NCBI GenBank assembly: GCA_000169115.1
Contig: AAVV01000017.1
Location: 1 to 42,359, forward strand
Source of the DNA: a marine gamma proteobacterium HTCC2080
Lineage (GTDB): Bacteria > Pseudomonadota > Gammaproteobacteria > Pseudomonadales > Halieaceae
Direction of reading: 5' to 3'
DNA length: 42,359 bases
Of this stretch, positions 19,089 through 28,261 are shown piece after piece. The notes under the pieces are model-generated. The model made no database searches. It was given only the letters and a program-made list of their open reading frames with translations, and was not told the origin of the DNA. The stretch's first letter is position 1, and each line of letters begins with the position of its first letter. Position numbers and translations under genes: made by a program.

Positions 19089-20201
19089 TCAGGAAAGGTT
19101 TGCTAATAGCGGCTTTACCCGGTCGATAGCTGACTGCTGGTGGGGCTGCAGCTCCTGCCCACCAAGGCCCGCATGAAGGGGAAGAAACGGATCTTCAGTT
19201 TCAGTCCTATGACCCGAAAGAGCTTCCATAACAGCTAGCCCGAAAAAAGGCACGGTCCAACTGTTATAGCCACCCTCATGAGTCATTAAAATTTTACCTT
19301 GGCAATGCCGATCCGCAGCTGACAGAAGTTTCTCCGTAAGGCTTCGATAACCCTCGCTGTGCATCTGCATGCGTCCCAAAGGATCATAAGCACCAGCATC
19401 AAAACCACTGGGGACAATAATCAATTCGGGGCCATAAGCATCGAGCGCGGGTATCACAAGCTGATCAAAGACAGCCTCATAGGCGCCAACTCCAGAGCCC
19501 GGCGGCAACGGAATATTAATGTTATAGCCCTCACCCGCGCCCTCACCCACTTCGTGAACATGCCCTGAATCGGGCGGAAAACAGTTATCTTGATGTACCG
19601 AAATTGTCAGTGCACGAGCATCATCGTAAAACGCGCTTTGGGTGCCGTTACCGTGGTGGACGTCCCAGTCAACGTAGGCAATACGGTTAACCCCTAGGGT
19701 TTCTAGAGCATGAAATCCCGCGATGGTGGCGTTACCAAATATACAAAAGCCCATACCCTCCCCTGCAATAGCGTGATGGCCGGGAGGCCTGACCAATGCA
19801 TAGGCGTTATCGATCTCGTCTGCCATCAGCGCCTCTAGTGCGCTTAATACGCCGCCGGCTGACAGCATCGCGATTTCGTAGCTACCTCGACCTGCGGGCG
19901 TAAAAAACCCGGCATCTCCACCCGTGTCAGCACTAATGCGCTGAACATTGGTTAAATGCTCGGGGGTGTGAAATCGAAGAATCTCGGCCTCTGTTGCAGA
20001 CCGCGGCTTGATGGCAGTCAGTACATCGTCCATCCCCGCCACTTCCAGCAGGTTGCGAAAACGGCGCTTCGTTTCAGGGTTTTCTGCGTGGGTACCGGGC
20101 TGAACCGGATTGCCGTAGGGCATTGGACCGGCATAATTTCCAGTGTCATGCCACATGTAAAGTTCATGGGCGACTAATCCAGTTTTACGTGTTGGCGACA
20201 T
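19089..20201 (-). CDS. class II histone-deacetylase-like deacylase
   Basis: This is a 370-residue zinc amidohydrolase of the arginase/HDAC fold. It has the general-base pair H142-H143 (RPPGHHA), zinc ligands D180 and H182 (YVDWDVHHGNG) and D268 (SGFDAG), and the C-terminal HEGGYN loop. Bacterial members remove acyl groups from small amides or polyamines, or act on acetoin-related substrates; histones are not relevant. ATG 20201 has TAGGA eight bases ahead. It is the last gene of a minus-strand run after an amidohydrolase and an amidase, 24 bases behind the latter, so it may take the next amide bond of a shared substrate. No signal peptide is present, so it acts in the cytoplasm. Confidence 0.88.
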   Translation of the reverse strand: MSPTRKTGLVAHELYMWHDTGNYAGPMPYGNPVQPGTHAENPETKRRFRNLLEVAGMDDVLTAIKPRSATEAEILRFHTPEHLTNVQRISADTGGDAGFFTPAGRGSYEIAMLSAGGVLSALEALMADEIDNAYALVRPPGHHAIAGEGMGFCIFGNATIAGFHALETLGVNRIAYVDWDVHHGNGTQSAFYDDARALTISVHQDNCFPPDSGHVHEVGEGAGEGYNINIPLPPGSGVGAYEAVFDQLVIPALDAYGPELIIVPSGFDAGAYDPLGRMQMHSEGYRSLTEKLLSAADRHCQGKILMTHEGGYNSWTVPFFGLAVMEALSGHRTETEDPFLPLHAGLGGQELQPHQQSAIDRVKPLLANLS

Positions 20202-20225
20202 GTATTCATCCTACTACTCGAAAAT

Positions 20226-21740
20226 TTAAGTTCCTGACCAAATCAACGGCCTGCGTTGGCGCCAAGGATTGGCACGTTCTAACTGTGCAGCTAACCCCAG
20301 CAGCCTAGCGTCGCCGCCCATTGCGGCTGACAGCATGATTCCAATGGGCAGACCCGATTGACTCATAGTAAACGGTACGGCTATGGAGGGCTGTCCCGTC
20401 ATGTTGTAGAGATGCGTAAAAGCAGAGATAGCCTTGAAACGAGCCGTATAGCTGGCTAGGTCATCACCAGGTCGAAAAGTAATAGCGCCTAACTTAGGCG
20501 CTGGCGTCGCCGCAACAGGCTGTAAAACCATGTCAAAACGATTGTGAAACTGCGCCATTTTTAGCCCAAACTGCTGCATCATTTGTAAAGCTTCGGCCAC
20601 ATCAGCACCGGAGTAGCGTGCCCCTTCTCGACGAATCATGTGCGTCATAGGCTCTAATTCCTCGGCAGTTATTTCATACCCCCGAGCACGAGCAACGGCG
20701 TTCAACCAACTCGTGGTACTTGTTGCTATCAATGTATTTTGGACATCATTAAGGCGTTCATAGTTGATACCCGGTGCAGCCTCCTCCACTGAGTGGCCCA
20801 AAGCCTCGAGAAGTTTCGCTGAATTTAACACCGCTTCACGGACCTCTGGATCAACATTAACTTGCGGCTCATTGCGATTGATCGCAATTTTCAGGGGCGG
20901 CGGATTACGGGTCGTTGCACTGTAAAAACCAGTGCTTGGTAACCCCAGCCCATAGGGCGCACCTGATTGGTAGCCCGCCAAGGCCTCAAGCATAAGCGCA
21001 CTGTCGCGTACTGAACGCGTTACGACATGAGCGACTGACATCCCCGATCCGCGGCTGCCCGGAGTGAGACCTCGAGTGGGCTTCAAACCCAAAAGGCCAC
21101 AAAAAGTCGCTGGCACCCTAATAGAACCACCACCGTCAGTGGCATGGGCCATTGGAATGACCCCCGCTGCAACGGCCGCGGCTGAACCCCCACTCGAGCC
21201 CCCGGTACTGTGATTCAGATTCCAGGGGTTGAGACAATCACCCAAGTGCCTGCCCTCAGTCGTTAACGCCAAGCCAAATTCCGGTGTATTCGTCTTGCCA
21301 AAGATAACAAGGCCTGCATTTTTAAAACGAAGTACGATTTCAGAGTCTTGCTTGGCCCGCGCAGTGGCATGGAGCGCCGACCCCGAGCTAGTGACCGTAC
21401 CCTCAAGCTGACTGCCAAGGTCTTTGAGTAAAAAAGGCACACCCGTAAAAGGCCCTTGAGGTAGGTCTGCTCGACTGGCCCTAAGTGCTAGTTCGATATG
21501 GTCCTGACTGAACAGGTTGAGCCGGGGGTTAACAATGCGCAGCCGTTTAACCGCTTCTGCGAGCAGCTCTGACGGGCTCGCATCGCCCCGAGCGACCCAC
21601 TGGGCCAAGGTCGTGGCATCCGCCACATCATAATCCGTCTGATTCCCACCATCGACAGCGGCACCTTGCCCCTGGACACTGCGGCTTATCGCTGTGGCAA
21701 AGGCAAACCCCAGAAACTGCCGTCGACGGAATCTATTCAC
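20226..21740 (-). CDS. exported amidase (amidase-signature family, Tat-type leader)
   Basis: This 504-residue amidase-signature enzyme has the triad K106 (FLLKDLG), S182 (GGSSGG) and S206 (GGGSIR), with the family's 24-residue spacing. The N terminus [19 protein letters not shown] has an arginine-rich twin-Arg-like motif (RRRQFLG, 5-11) before a hydrophobic core, consistent with periplasmic export by Tat. The frame is open to 21776, but GTG 21740 overlaps the upstream TAG by one base (TAGTG) and puts the arginines at the very N terminus, so it is preferred. The gene is coupled to the lipoprotein amidohydrolase upstream and precedes the HDAC-like gene. Plausible role: opening amides in the periplasm before uptake. 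The substrate is unknown. Confidence 0.85.
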   Translation of the reverse strand: MNRFRRRQFLGFAFATAISRSVQGQGAAVDGGNQTDYDVADATTLAQWVARGDASPSELLAEAVKRLRIVNPRLNLFSQDHIELALRASRADLPQGPFTGVPFLLKDLGSQLEGTVTSSGSALHATARAKQDSEIVLRFKNAGLVIFGKTNTPEFGLALTTEGRHLGDCLNPWNLNHSTGGSSGGSAAAVAAGVIPMAHATDGGGSIRVPATFCGLLGLKPTRGLTPGSRGSGMSVAHVVTRSVRDSALMLEALAGYQSGAPYGLGLPSTGFYSATTRNPPPLKIAINRNEPQVNVDPEVREAVLNSAKLLEALGHSVEEAAPGINYERLNDVQNTLIATSTTSWLNAVARARGYEITAEELEPMTHMIRREGARYSGADVAEALQMMQQFGLKMAQFHNRFDMVLQPVAATPAPKLGAITFRPGDDLASYTARFKAISAFTHLYNMTGQPSIAVPFTMSQSGLPIGIMLSAAMGGDARLLGLAAQLERANPWRQRRPLIWSGT

Positions 21741-23500
21741 TACTTTGACTCGAACACTTGACGGCCACGGAACCATGTTTGCAACGGCGACGTCTCGGAA
21801 ATAGCGTCGATTGGGATGTTGTGGATATCTTGATTAAGCAGAATAAAGTCAGCCGATTTACCGACCGCGATTGAACCAACCTCGTCCTCGATACCCAAAA
21901 TCAGCGCGGGCTGAGTGGTCCACAGAACGATGGCTTCATCAAGTGATACGCTTTGCTCAGCCCAAAATTTGCTGGCGGTACCATTTGTGGGATGTCGACG
22001 AGTCACTAAAGACTCTAATGCAGGCCAAGGGTTCATATCGGCAGCTGCAGCCGGCCAGTCCGATCCTCCATTAACCAAAGCGCCCGAATTCAGCAAATCT
22101 CGAGTAGGCCAATACTGTTCACCCCTTGGAGATCCGACCGCCTGCAACACGGAGTCAATAATGGGCCTTGGGTACCAAAGGTAGGGGGAAAAGTCAGCCA
22201 CGGCATTAAGCGCACGAAAACGCGGCAGGTCAGCGGGATCAATATACCCCGCGTGCGCGAGAGAAATCGGTCGCCCGGGCGCACCATTGATTCCTCGCGC
22301 ACTTTCAATAGCATCCAATGCAACACGGACTGCCCCATCACCCGCCGTATGAATTTTAATGAGGTAACCGGCAGCATCGAAGCGCAAAATAGCCCTCTCA
22401 AGCTCCTCGGTGGCAATCATTTGCATTCCTAGGGTCTCTTCAGGATGTTGCGCATCTGTCGTATAGGGGGCCACCATAAGTGCTGAACGCGAGGCTGTAG
22501 GCACACCATCAAGGAAGAATTTAATCGCCCGTGTTTTCAGATTCTGAGACCCATACTCAATCGCGCGCTCATCATAAGTCGCAACAGTTTCCAAAGGCTC
22601 GGGCTCTCCACCATGACCATAACTTTGCTGATAGAGCACGGCATGAATATTTAACTCTCCCGCATCATCTGCCAACTTATAAGCGTGCATGGCCATTTCA
22701 GGAACTCGTGCATCGCCAAACGCCGTTACGCCATAGCTATTGGCTATGTCAGACACTGCCGCAATACCAGCAGCTTGTTGAGTCAGGGTGTATGGGGGAA
22801 TTATCGAAGAGACAACACCAGCCGCCGACTCCAGCAGGACACCATTAGGAATGCCCTTACTGTCGCGAACATAAACACCTCCGATGGGGTCTTTTGCTTC
22901 AGCACTTAGGGGAATCCCGGCAAGCTTCAAAGCCTTCGTGTTTGCCCAGCCGTGATGGGCCGAGTCATCGTCTAGGAATACCGGGTGATCACCACTGACT
23001 GCATCTAAAAATTCTCGTGGTGAAGCAATGTCATGATCGACAAAAAAATTGCTGCTCCACTGACCACCCACAATCCAATTGGGAGCGTCCGGTGCCTTAG
23101 CGCATTCTTCAATCGTATTGGCTAATTGGTTAGGCGTGGTATCAAACGCAAAATTACACATGTACAAGACTTTCTGGCCACCCAACGAGGGGTGCACATG
23201 CGCATCTATCAATCCGGGAAATACCACGGCGCCCTGCGCATCAATAACTTGCGTAGCGTCGCCAACGAACTCACGTACTGCCGCCGTGCTGTCAACAGCT
23301 AAGAACCGTCCATCTTGAATCGCAAAGGCTTCGCGAACATCGCTAGAAGACCCGTCGGTGTAAACCTTAGCATTAATTACTACGGTATCGGCTCGCAATA
23401 TCTCTTGCCCTACCCCTTCCGAGACATCACCGGGCGCTTCCTTGCACCCCCCGAGCATCACGCAACATCCCACCACTACCCAGCACGTCAATCCCTTCAT
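21740..23500 (-). CDS. amidohydrolase of the YtcJ-like (amidohydrolase_3) group, lipoprotein
   Basis: This is a 586-residue metal-dependent hydrolase. The N terminus MKGLTCWVVVGCCVMLGGC has a lipobox with acylated C19, so the enzyme is membrane-anchored and faces the periplasm. The metal-binding HxH is H101/H103 (PGLIDAHVHP), followed by IKFFLDGVP, IKIHTAGDGA, LAHAGYI and GSDWP, the usual order for this group. The frame opens at ATG 23533, but that codon touches the T run of the preceding gene's terminator. ATG 23500 has GAGG six bases upstream and starts the lipoprotein signal directly, so it is chosen. Homologues include exoenzymes acting on N-acyl compounds, but the substrate here is unknown. 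Confidence 0.85.
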   Translation of the reverse strand: MKGLTCWVVVGCCVMLGGCKEAPGDVSEGVGQEILRADTVVINAKVYTDGSSSDVREAFAIQDGRFLAVDSTAAVREFVGDATQVIDAQGAVVFPGLIDAHVHPSLGGQKVLYMCNFAFDTTPNQLANTIEECAKAPDAPNWIVGGQWSSNFFVDHDIASPREFLDAVSGDHPVFLDDDSAHHGWANTKALKLAGIPLSAEAKDPIGGVYVRDSKGIPNGVLLESAAGVVSSIIPPYTLTQQAAGIAAVSDIANSYGVTAFGDARVPEMAMHAYKLADDAGELNIHAVLYQQSYGHGGEPEPLETVATYDERAIEYGSQNLKTRAIKFFLDGVPTASRSALMVAPYTTDAQHPEETLGMQMIATEELERAILRFDAAGYLIKIHTAGDGAVRVALDAIESARGINGAPGRPISLAHAGYIDPADLPRFRALNAVADFSPYLWYPRPIIDSVLQAVGSPRGEQYWPTRDLLNSGALVNGGSDWPAAAADMNPWPALESLVTRRHPTNGTASKFWAEQSVSLDEAIVLWTTQPALILGIEDEVGSIAVGKSADFILLNQDIHNIPIDAISETSPLQTWFRGRQVFESK

Positions 23501-23533
23501 AGATCGCCTCATAAAGATCACTGCAGAACGCAT

Positions 23534-23558
23534 AAAAAAGAGGGCGAAAAAGCCCCCT
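23534..23558 (-). terminator. intrinsic terminator after the TonB-dependent receptor gene
   Basis: On the minus strand AGGGGGC, loop TTTTTC and GCCCTCT form a seven-pair stem (one G-U) followed by six T. It lies 22 bases past the receptor stop and just before the amidohydrolase gene, so read-through would be needed for cotranscription from the receptor promoter. Confidence 0.75.
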
Positions 23559-23580
23559 TTGTAGTTAACACTCCTGTACT

Positions 23581-26004
23581 TTACTGCCCAATGAAGTAGC
23601 TAAAAGTCAGACCATAAGTCCGTGGCATGCCATAGGTTCGCACATACGGACCGTTACCACCGGTATAGGCTGAGGGGTAGTAGTCTTCGTCCGTGAGATT
23701 TCGAACCCAGGCCATCACCCGCCAATTGCCACTGCTAGAGCCAAGCCCAACTCTAGCATTCGCAACACCGTATTCTTCAGTGGCATCCTCAGGACGAGGA
23801 CCTCCAGTTGTTTTACCCGTCTGGTTATAATCTGCCGAAATGTCCAGCATAAGGCTGTTGGTGATGGGCATCTCATAGCGCGCAAACAGGGTGTATGAAA
23901 AATCAGGCGTCATTGCCAGTTCCTGCCCCGACGCATCGTAGTAGTTGATGTTGTTAGGGTAAGAGCTCGTGGCTCGATCGACGGCCTGCCACTTTTTGAC
24001 CTCAGAATCCAACCAGGCGCCATTGGCAGCCAAGGTCAGCCCCTCGGTTGGCTGCCAGGTAAACTCGACCTCTGCCCCATAAATTTCTGATTCATCCACA
24101 TTAGTCAGACCCGAAATATTTCCCACGAGTGTGACCGCCGCATCTTGCTCTTGCTTATCTTTGTAATCGTAGTAAAAGACAGCACCGTTAACCTGCATAG
24201 TGCCCCCAGCAAGGGTCGCCTTCGTACCTAGCTCATACGCCGTCAGTACCTCTTCTTCATAGGGTATGAGCTGCGTTGTTGTATTTGAGTTCGCCCCGTT
24301 GAAGCCGCCAGACTTAAAGCCGTTGGAGATAGAGCCATAAACAAGGAGGTCGTCTGATGGCGTCCAATCCAATCCCACTTTGCCGGTGGCGCGACCCGTA
24401 TCAATCTTGTCTGAGTAGGGATTGAATGACGGATCAAAGCCGCCAATATCGTTAATGGTGCCGCAGTCGCCCGGACCAACCTCAAAAGGTGAACCCGCAA
24501 GTCCAAACACATTATTGAGGAACAAACCTAGCGAGCCGTCATCAGCGACATAGGTACACCCGGTCCAATCACGTTTCTCGTTGGTATAGCGCGCGCCTGC
24601 GACTAACTTCAGCGCATCAGTCAGCTCGTACTCAACATGGCCGAAAACTGCCGCGGAGGTTGTTTCCTGTTCGTACTTGGTATCAAGCTCCAAAATAGGG
24701 TTAGGCGCAAAAAGACCTACACCAAAGGGAATGCTGCCATACCCATAAACCGAGTCAGACATGAAGTAGTGATAGTACTCATCCATGTCATCCTGGGAGT
24801 AATACAGCCCTACAACCCAATTTAATCGGTCGCTTTCACCAGCAAGCCTTAACTCTTGGCTGAATACCTGCAAATCAGTGGTGTTGATATTGCTGGAATC
24901 ATTATAAAAACCTCCGTCCCAGTCATTGCTTTCTTCACGTTGAAAATCACTGTATCCACTTATCGAAGTGAGGGTAGCGTCTCCGATGGCCCAGTCTAGC
25001 CGCAGCATAATATTGGTAGACTGATTGTCTCGCTGCGGGCGCAGGTCGAAGGTTTTTCCTGTCAGAGCACTGGTGTAGCTATTGGTCCAACCCGCCTTGG
25101 TATTATCATCGACCGAGTACCAGGGAGGCGTTTGACCAAAGGTTGCGTTACCCGGAATGACATATTGATCGAGTGGCACATAGGGCGCCGTAAAATCTCC
25201 AATCCCGATCAGGCTGCCCGGATAAGCTGTGTTAGCCGTATTGTCAGATTGATCGTCAACATAGCTGACCATCAATTTTGCTGAAAAGCTATCACTGAAA
25301 TCACTGACTAAGGTGCCGCGAATCGCCATGACATCGTCTTCACCGAGCTTGTCATCGCCAACCGTATTTTCTTGCCACCCTTCTCCCGACTGGGCAATTC
25401 TTACGGCCAAGCGCCCGCGGGTAGAATCTGACAAACTGCCACTCACATAGCCTTCAAGGTCTAGCGCTTCATAACGCCCATAGCTGGCAGTAACTCCTGC
25501 AGAAAATTCCTCAGTCGGTTCTTTGCTAATAAAATTAATTTGGCCCGCCGTAGTATTACGACCATAAAGATCGCCTTGTGGACCTTTAAGTATCTCGACG
25601 CGATCGGTGTCAAAAAGCAAACCTCGAGTCATTACCGTGTAGGGCATGGCGACACCGTCAAAATAAATACCCACGGTCGAAGAAGCTGCCGTCGAATAAT
25701 CTTGAAAACCAACGCCACGGATTGTGTAGAGCGGAACGCCTGTAGCTGCAGTTTCATTAACGGTGACACCCGGCGTGTACATTGCAATATCTTCCGCGCT
25801 CAAGATGCCGAGCTCACGGATCTGCTCTCCGGTAAATGTTGTGATCGCGATACCCACATCGTTGGCGCCCTGCTCGCGCTTTTGAGCTGTAACCACCACC
25901 TCTTCCAACTGAAGTGAGAAGGCTGGCAGTGAAACAGATGCCATGGCAACGGCAGCCGCTAATCTTGCAATGGGACCGCGATAACTGTTTCGACAATGAT
26001 TCAT
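23581..26004 (-). CDS. TonB-dependent outer-membrane receptor
   Basis: This is an 807-residue outer-membrane active transporter. In order it has a signal peptide (cleavage near ASVSLPAFS), the TonB box region LEEVVVTAQKR, a plug domain with TIRGVGFQ, VEILKGPQGDLYGRNTTAGQINFIS, and a long beta-barrel rich in alternating aromatic strands ending YGLTFSYFIGQ with a C-terminal region typical of barrel proteins. ATG 26004 has GGGGAG six bases ahead; a longer frame to 26049 lacks this. The plug sequence is of the broad class used by marine and sphingomonad-type bacteria for varied organic substrates rather than a clear siderophore receptor. Genes for an amidohydrolase, amidase and deacylase follow, and an AraC regulator precedes it, suggesting uptake of an amide-type compound (inference). 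Confidence 0.9.
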   Translation of the reverse strand: MNHCRNSYRGPIARLAAAVAMASVSLPAFSLQLEEVVVTAQKREQGANDVGIAITTFTGEQIRELGILSAEDIAMYTPGVTVNETAATGVPLYTIRGVGFQDYSTAASSTVGIYFDGVAMPYTVMTRGLLFDTDRVEILKGPQGDLYGRNTTAGQINFISKEPTEEFSAGVTASYGRYEALDLEGYVSGSLSDSTRGRLAVRIAQSGEGWQENTVGDDKLGEDDVMAIRGTLVSDFSDSFSAKLMVSYVDDQSDNTANTAYPGSLIGIGDFTAPYVPLDQYVIPGNATFGQTPPWYSVDDNTKAGWTNSYTSALTGKTFDLRPQRDNQSTNIMLRLDWAIGDATLTSISGYSDFQREESNDWDGGFYNDSSNINTTDLQVFSQELRLAGESDRLNWVVGLYYSQDDMDEYYHYFMSDSVYGYGSIPFGVGLFAPNPILELDTKYEQETTSAAVFGHVEYELTDALKLVAGARYTNEKRDWTGCTYVADDGSLGLFLNNVFGLAGSPFEVGPGDCGTINDIGGFDPSFNPYSDKIDTGRATGKVGLDWTPSDDLLVYGSISNGFKSGGFNGANSNTTTQLIPYEEEVLTAYELGTKATLAGGTMQVNGAVFYYDYKDKQEQDAAVTLVGNISGLTNVDESEIYGAEVEFTWQPTEGLTLAANGAWLDSEVKKWQAVDRATSSYPNNINYYDASGQELAMTPDFSYTLFARYEMPITNSLMLDISADYNQTGKTTGGPRPEDATEEYGVANARVGLGSSSGNWRVMAWVRNLTDEDYYPSAYTGGNGPYVRTYGMPRTYGLTFSYFIGQ

Positions 26005-26186
26005 TGTGAACTCCCCTACTAGCTTTTTTATTTTTTGACCGCAGCTCAAACGCTACAGACACGCCCTTTTCGCTCAACTATACCTGCAGCGTCCTTAGGA
26101 ATATTGACAAAAGCGGCCACAGACTTGACCGCCAATTTGATTAGATTTTCATTGAAGTGGTGCGTATTGGCTTACTTGAAAATTAT

Positions 26187-27221
26187 TTAATCAAGAAGCG
26201 AGCGCAAATTCTCTCGGTAGGCTTGGGGAGATTCACCCACCCAAGAACGAAAGGCCCGACTGAAGGCGCTCAACTCGGAGTACCCCAAATCAAAAGCGAT
26301 TTCGGTCAGCGAGGCGCGTGAATTCACCAGCAAGTATTTCGCTCTTCGCTCTCGCGCGAGATTTTTTGCCTCGTTAAAAGTAAAGCCCTCCTCTGACAGA
26401 CGGCGTCGAAGCGTCCGCGTTGATAAACCCATGAGCTTGGCAATACTTTTCGAGTCGAGATTGCCTATAGGGTCTTCTAGCATTATTTGACGACAAACCT
26501 TGCCCACAAAACCACTGGTTTTATCCCCCATTGAAAAATAGGTTTCCATGGCATTAGCCAAAATTCTAAACATCAGTTTATTGCTGGTAAGAAAAGGCTG
26601 ATCTAGGAACGATGCTGGCAGGTAAATACTATTGTGCTGGGCATCAAATTCCAGCCTGCAGTTAAAGAAATCGCACAATGCTTGGGTTGTGACAGGCTGC
26701 TTGTGGCGAAACGTTACCCGTATCAAAGGGACCGTTGTACGCGTCGCCGTAAGCAACGTTTGCACTAGGAAGCCAATGAGATACTCATTGAGCTGGGCCA
26801 TATCGGAACTGCCCATATCGATAAGATCGGCGGAGAACACTACGGTATCTCCTCCGGACTGATAGTGCGTAGTGATACCTGAGTCGATATAGTGATCGTA
26901 CTGATTTAAAAAGCTTAATCCACTGCCTACTGAAGGCGCTGACAACATTGCTACGATTAGCAAACTACTTGATTCAAAATGAAAATCCCGGCCCATGGAG
27001 AGCCCCATGGTCTGATTGTTAGTCACATCCGCAGCGTGCTCAAAGAGTGCAGCAACGCTTTCGAGGGGAAGTGGCAGGTCATACTCTTCATTGTTGGTGT
27101 AATCTAAGCCACTGGCTCCAAACACCGGTCCGGGATCGACCTCTCGGTCCATCAAATAATCTCGCACATAAGCGGCAAATCGTGGAGACAGACTCGGGGT
27201 ATATCCCCCTGGAGAGCTCAT
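26187..27221 (-). CDS. AraC-family regulator, arabinose-binding-like N domain (OruR/ArgR-type)
   Basis: This is a 344-residue activator-type protein. The N-terminal 200 or so residues resemble the ligand-binding domain of OruR/VirS-like AraC proteins (MGLSMGRDFHFESSSLL, LIRVTFRHKQP). The C-terminal 100 residues hold two helix-turn-helix units (IAKLMGLSTRTLRRRLSEEG, then LTEIAFDLGYSELSAFSRAF and SPQAYR). The start codon is 11 bases behind the stop of the c4-type cytochrome gene, with no obvious terminator between, so it is probably the last gene of the amine dehydrogenase transcript. It could control that operon, the TonB receptor gene 182 bases further, or both. The ligand is unknown, though an amine or its aldehyde is a reasonable guess. 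Confidence 0.87.
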   Translation of the reverse strand: MSSPGGYTPSLSPRFAAYVRDYLMDREVDPGPVFGASGLDYTNNEEYDLPLPLESVAALFEHAADVTNNQTMGLSMGRDFHFESSSLLIVAMLSAPSVGSGLSFLNQYDHYIDSGITTHYQSGGDTVVFSADLIDMGSSDMAQLNEYLIGFLVQTLLTATRTTVPLIRVTFRHKQPVTTQALCDFFNCRLEFDAQHNSIYLPASFLDQPFLTSNKLMFRILANAMETYFSMGDKTSGFVGKVCRQIMLEDPIGNLDSKSIAKLMGLSTRTLRRRLSEEGFTFNEAKNLARERRAKYLLVNSRASLTEIAFDLGYSELSAFSRAFRSWVGESPQAYRENLRSLLD

Positions 27222-27232
27222 CGAAAGAAAGT

Positions 27233-27805
27233 TCAGTCGGCCCCGTTCAATTGCGTGTAGTACGCCGCAAGGGCTGTCATCGCTGAGGGCTCAAGGTCTT
27301 TCACCACATTCACCATAAGTGGGTGATAGCGGGTGCCGCTCTTGAAGGCCTGCAGCTGATTATCTAAGTACAGCGCGCTCTGACCGGCCAAGATGGGCCA
27401 ATTCTTTGCGACCGGGTAGCCTTTCATACCATGGCATGCGTGACAATAACCGGCTCGGTTTAAGCCTTCCTCAACTAAGTTAGCGTTACCGTTGTCGGCG
27501 ACTACCCAGGGTTGTGCCGCATACCAGGCTGCCAGCTCGTCGATATCGGCATCACTTAGCCCCGCTGCCATACCGTTCATCAAAGCGTTTTTCCGTTCCC
27601 CGCTGCGAAAGGCCTGTAACTGCAGGACGAGATAGGCAGCATTTTGCCCCCCAAGATTGGCGTAGTCGGCATTGATGCCAACCCCATCTTTACCGTGACA
27701 AGCGGCACAGATAGCTAACGCCTTAGGCTCCGCTGCCAGCGAGGGAGCTCCTAAAACAATTGTTAGCGCTGCCATACAAACAGCAAACCTCGTTAAACTT
27801 TTCAT
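27233..27805 (-). CDS. dihaem cytochrome c4-type protein
   Basis: This is a periplasmic dihaem c-type cytochrome of 190 residues. A signal peptide is followed by two similar halves with haem sites CAACH (33-37) and CHACH (121-125), each followed by the LGGQ/LAGQ and QLQAF repeat of cytochrome c4. Members pass electrons to terminal oxidases, often of the cbb3 type. The gene overlaps the upstream monohaem cytochrome by four bases (ATGA), so it is coupled to the amine dehydrogenase operon and probably completes its electron path to the oxidase (inference). It lacks the size and sequence of MauG. Confidence 0.88.
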   Translation of the reverse strand: MKSLTRFAVCMAALTIVLGAPSLAAEPKALAICAACHGKDGVGINADYANLGGQNAAYLVLQLQAFRSGERKNALMNGMAAGLSDADIDELAAWYAAQPWVVADNGNANLVEEGLNRAGYCHACHGMKGYPVAKNWPILAGQSALYLDNQLQAFKSGTRYHPLMVNVVKDLEPSAMTALAAYYTQLNGAD

Positions 27806-28257
27806 GACTCTGCTCCTTGCGCCCCTAGTGAAGCGATTTCTGCCAACACAGATGCTCTATGATTTTCAATTTCTTGGAGTGGTTGAGTTCTGAGGACAGC
27901 CACTTCCTGCGATGTATAGGGGATATAACCTGCCGATGGCAGGCTTACCCCTGCAAAATTGTCGATACTCCAGTTCAAGACCTCCGCGAGCTCCGCATCA
28001 TCGAGTGTGGACAATGCAGAACCTGGGACCCGCACCATAAACTCTCGTCCTCGTTGGCTACGCAAGAAATACCCCATGAAATCTTTTAAGGGTGGAATAG
28101 CATTAGCACCGGCACCGTCGGGCGTGTGACAGCCCTGGCAAAACATTTGATAGTGGTATTTCGCGCGCTCGGGGTTCATCGGCTCATCAGCAGCCAAGCC
28201 TGGACAGGCAGCTCCCAATACGGCAAGTATCAACCCTTTGATCGTCGCCTTCACCAT
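27802..28257 (-). CDS. periplasmic monohaem c-type cytochrome of the aau cluster
   Basis: This is a 151-residue protein with a signal peptide (MVKATIKGLILAVLG, cleavage near LAADE) and one haem site CQGCH (40-44), then AIPPLKDFMGYFLRS and candidate Met ligands M61 or M74 (REFMVRVPG). ATG 28257 has GAGGAG eight bases upstream; the longer frame to 28434 would lie inside aauA and is rejected. It follows aauA by four bases. As I recall, the described aau cluster of Alcaligenes faecalis also has a small monohaem cytochrome gene directly after aauA, which supports a role as electron acceptor of the dehydrogenase. No amicyanin or azurin gene is present in the window. Confidence 0.85.
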   Translation of the reverse strand: MVKATIKGLILAVLGAACPGLAADEPMNPERAKYHYQMFCQGCHTPDGAGANAIPPLKDFMGYFLRSQRGREFMVRVPGSALSTLDDAELAEVLNWSIDNFAGVSLPSAGYIPYTSQEVAVLRTQPLQEIENHRASVLAEIASLGAQGAES

Positions 28258-28261
28258 TGTG

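Noticed and set aside
27233-27805. Dihaem cytochrome considered as MauG
   Set aside because: It is only 190 residues, in two similar c4-like halves, whereas MauG is about twice that length and resembles dihaem peroxidases.
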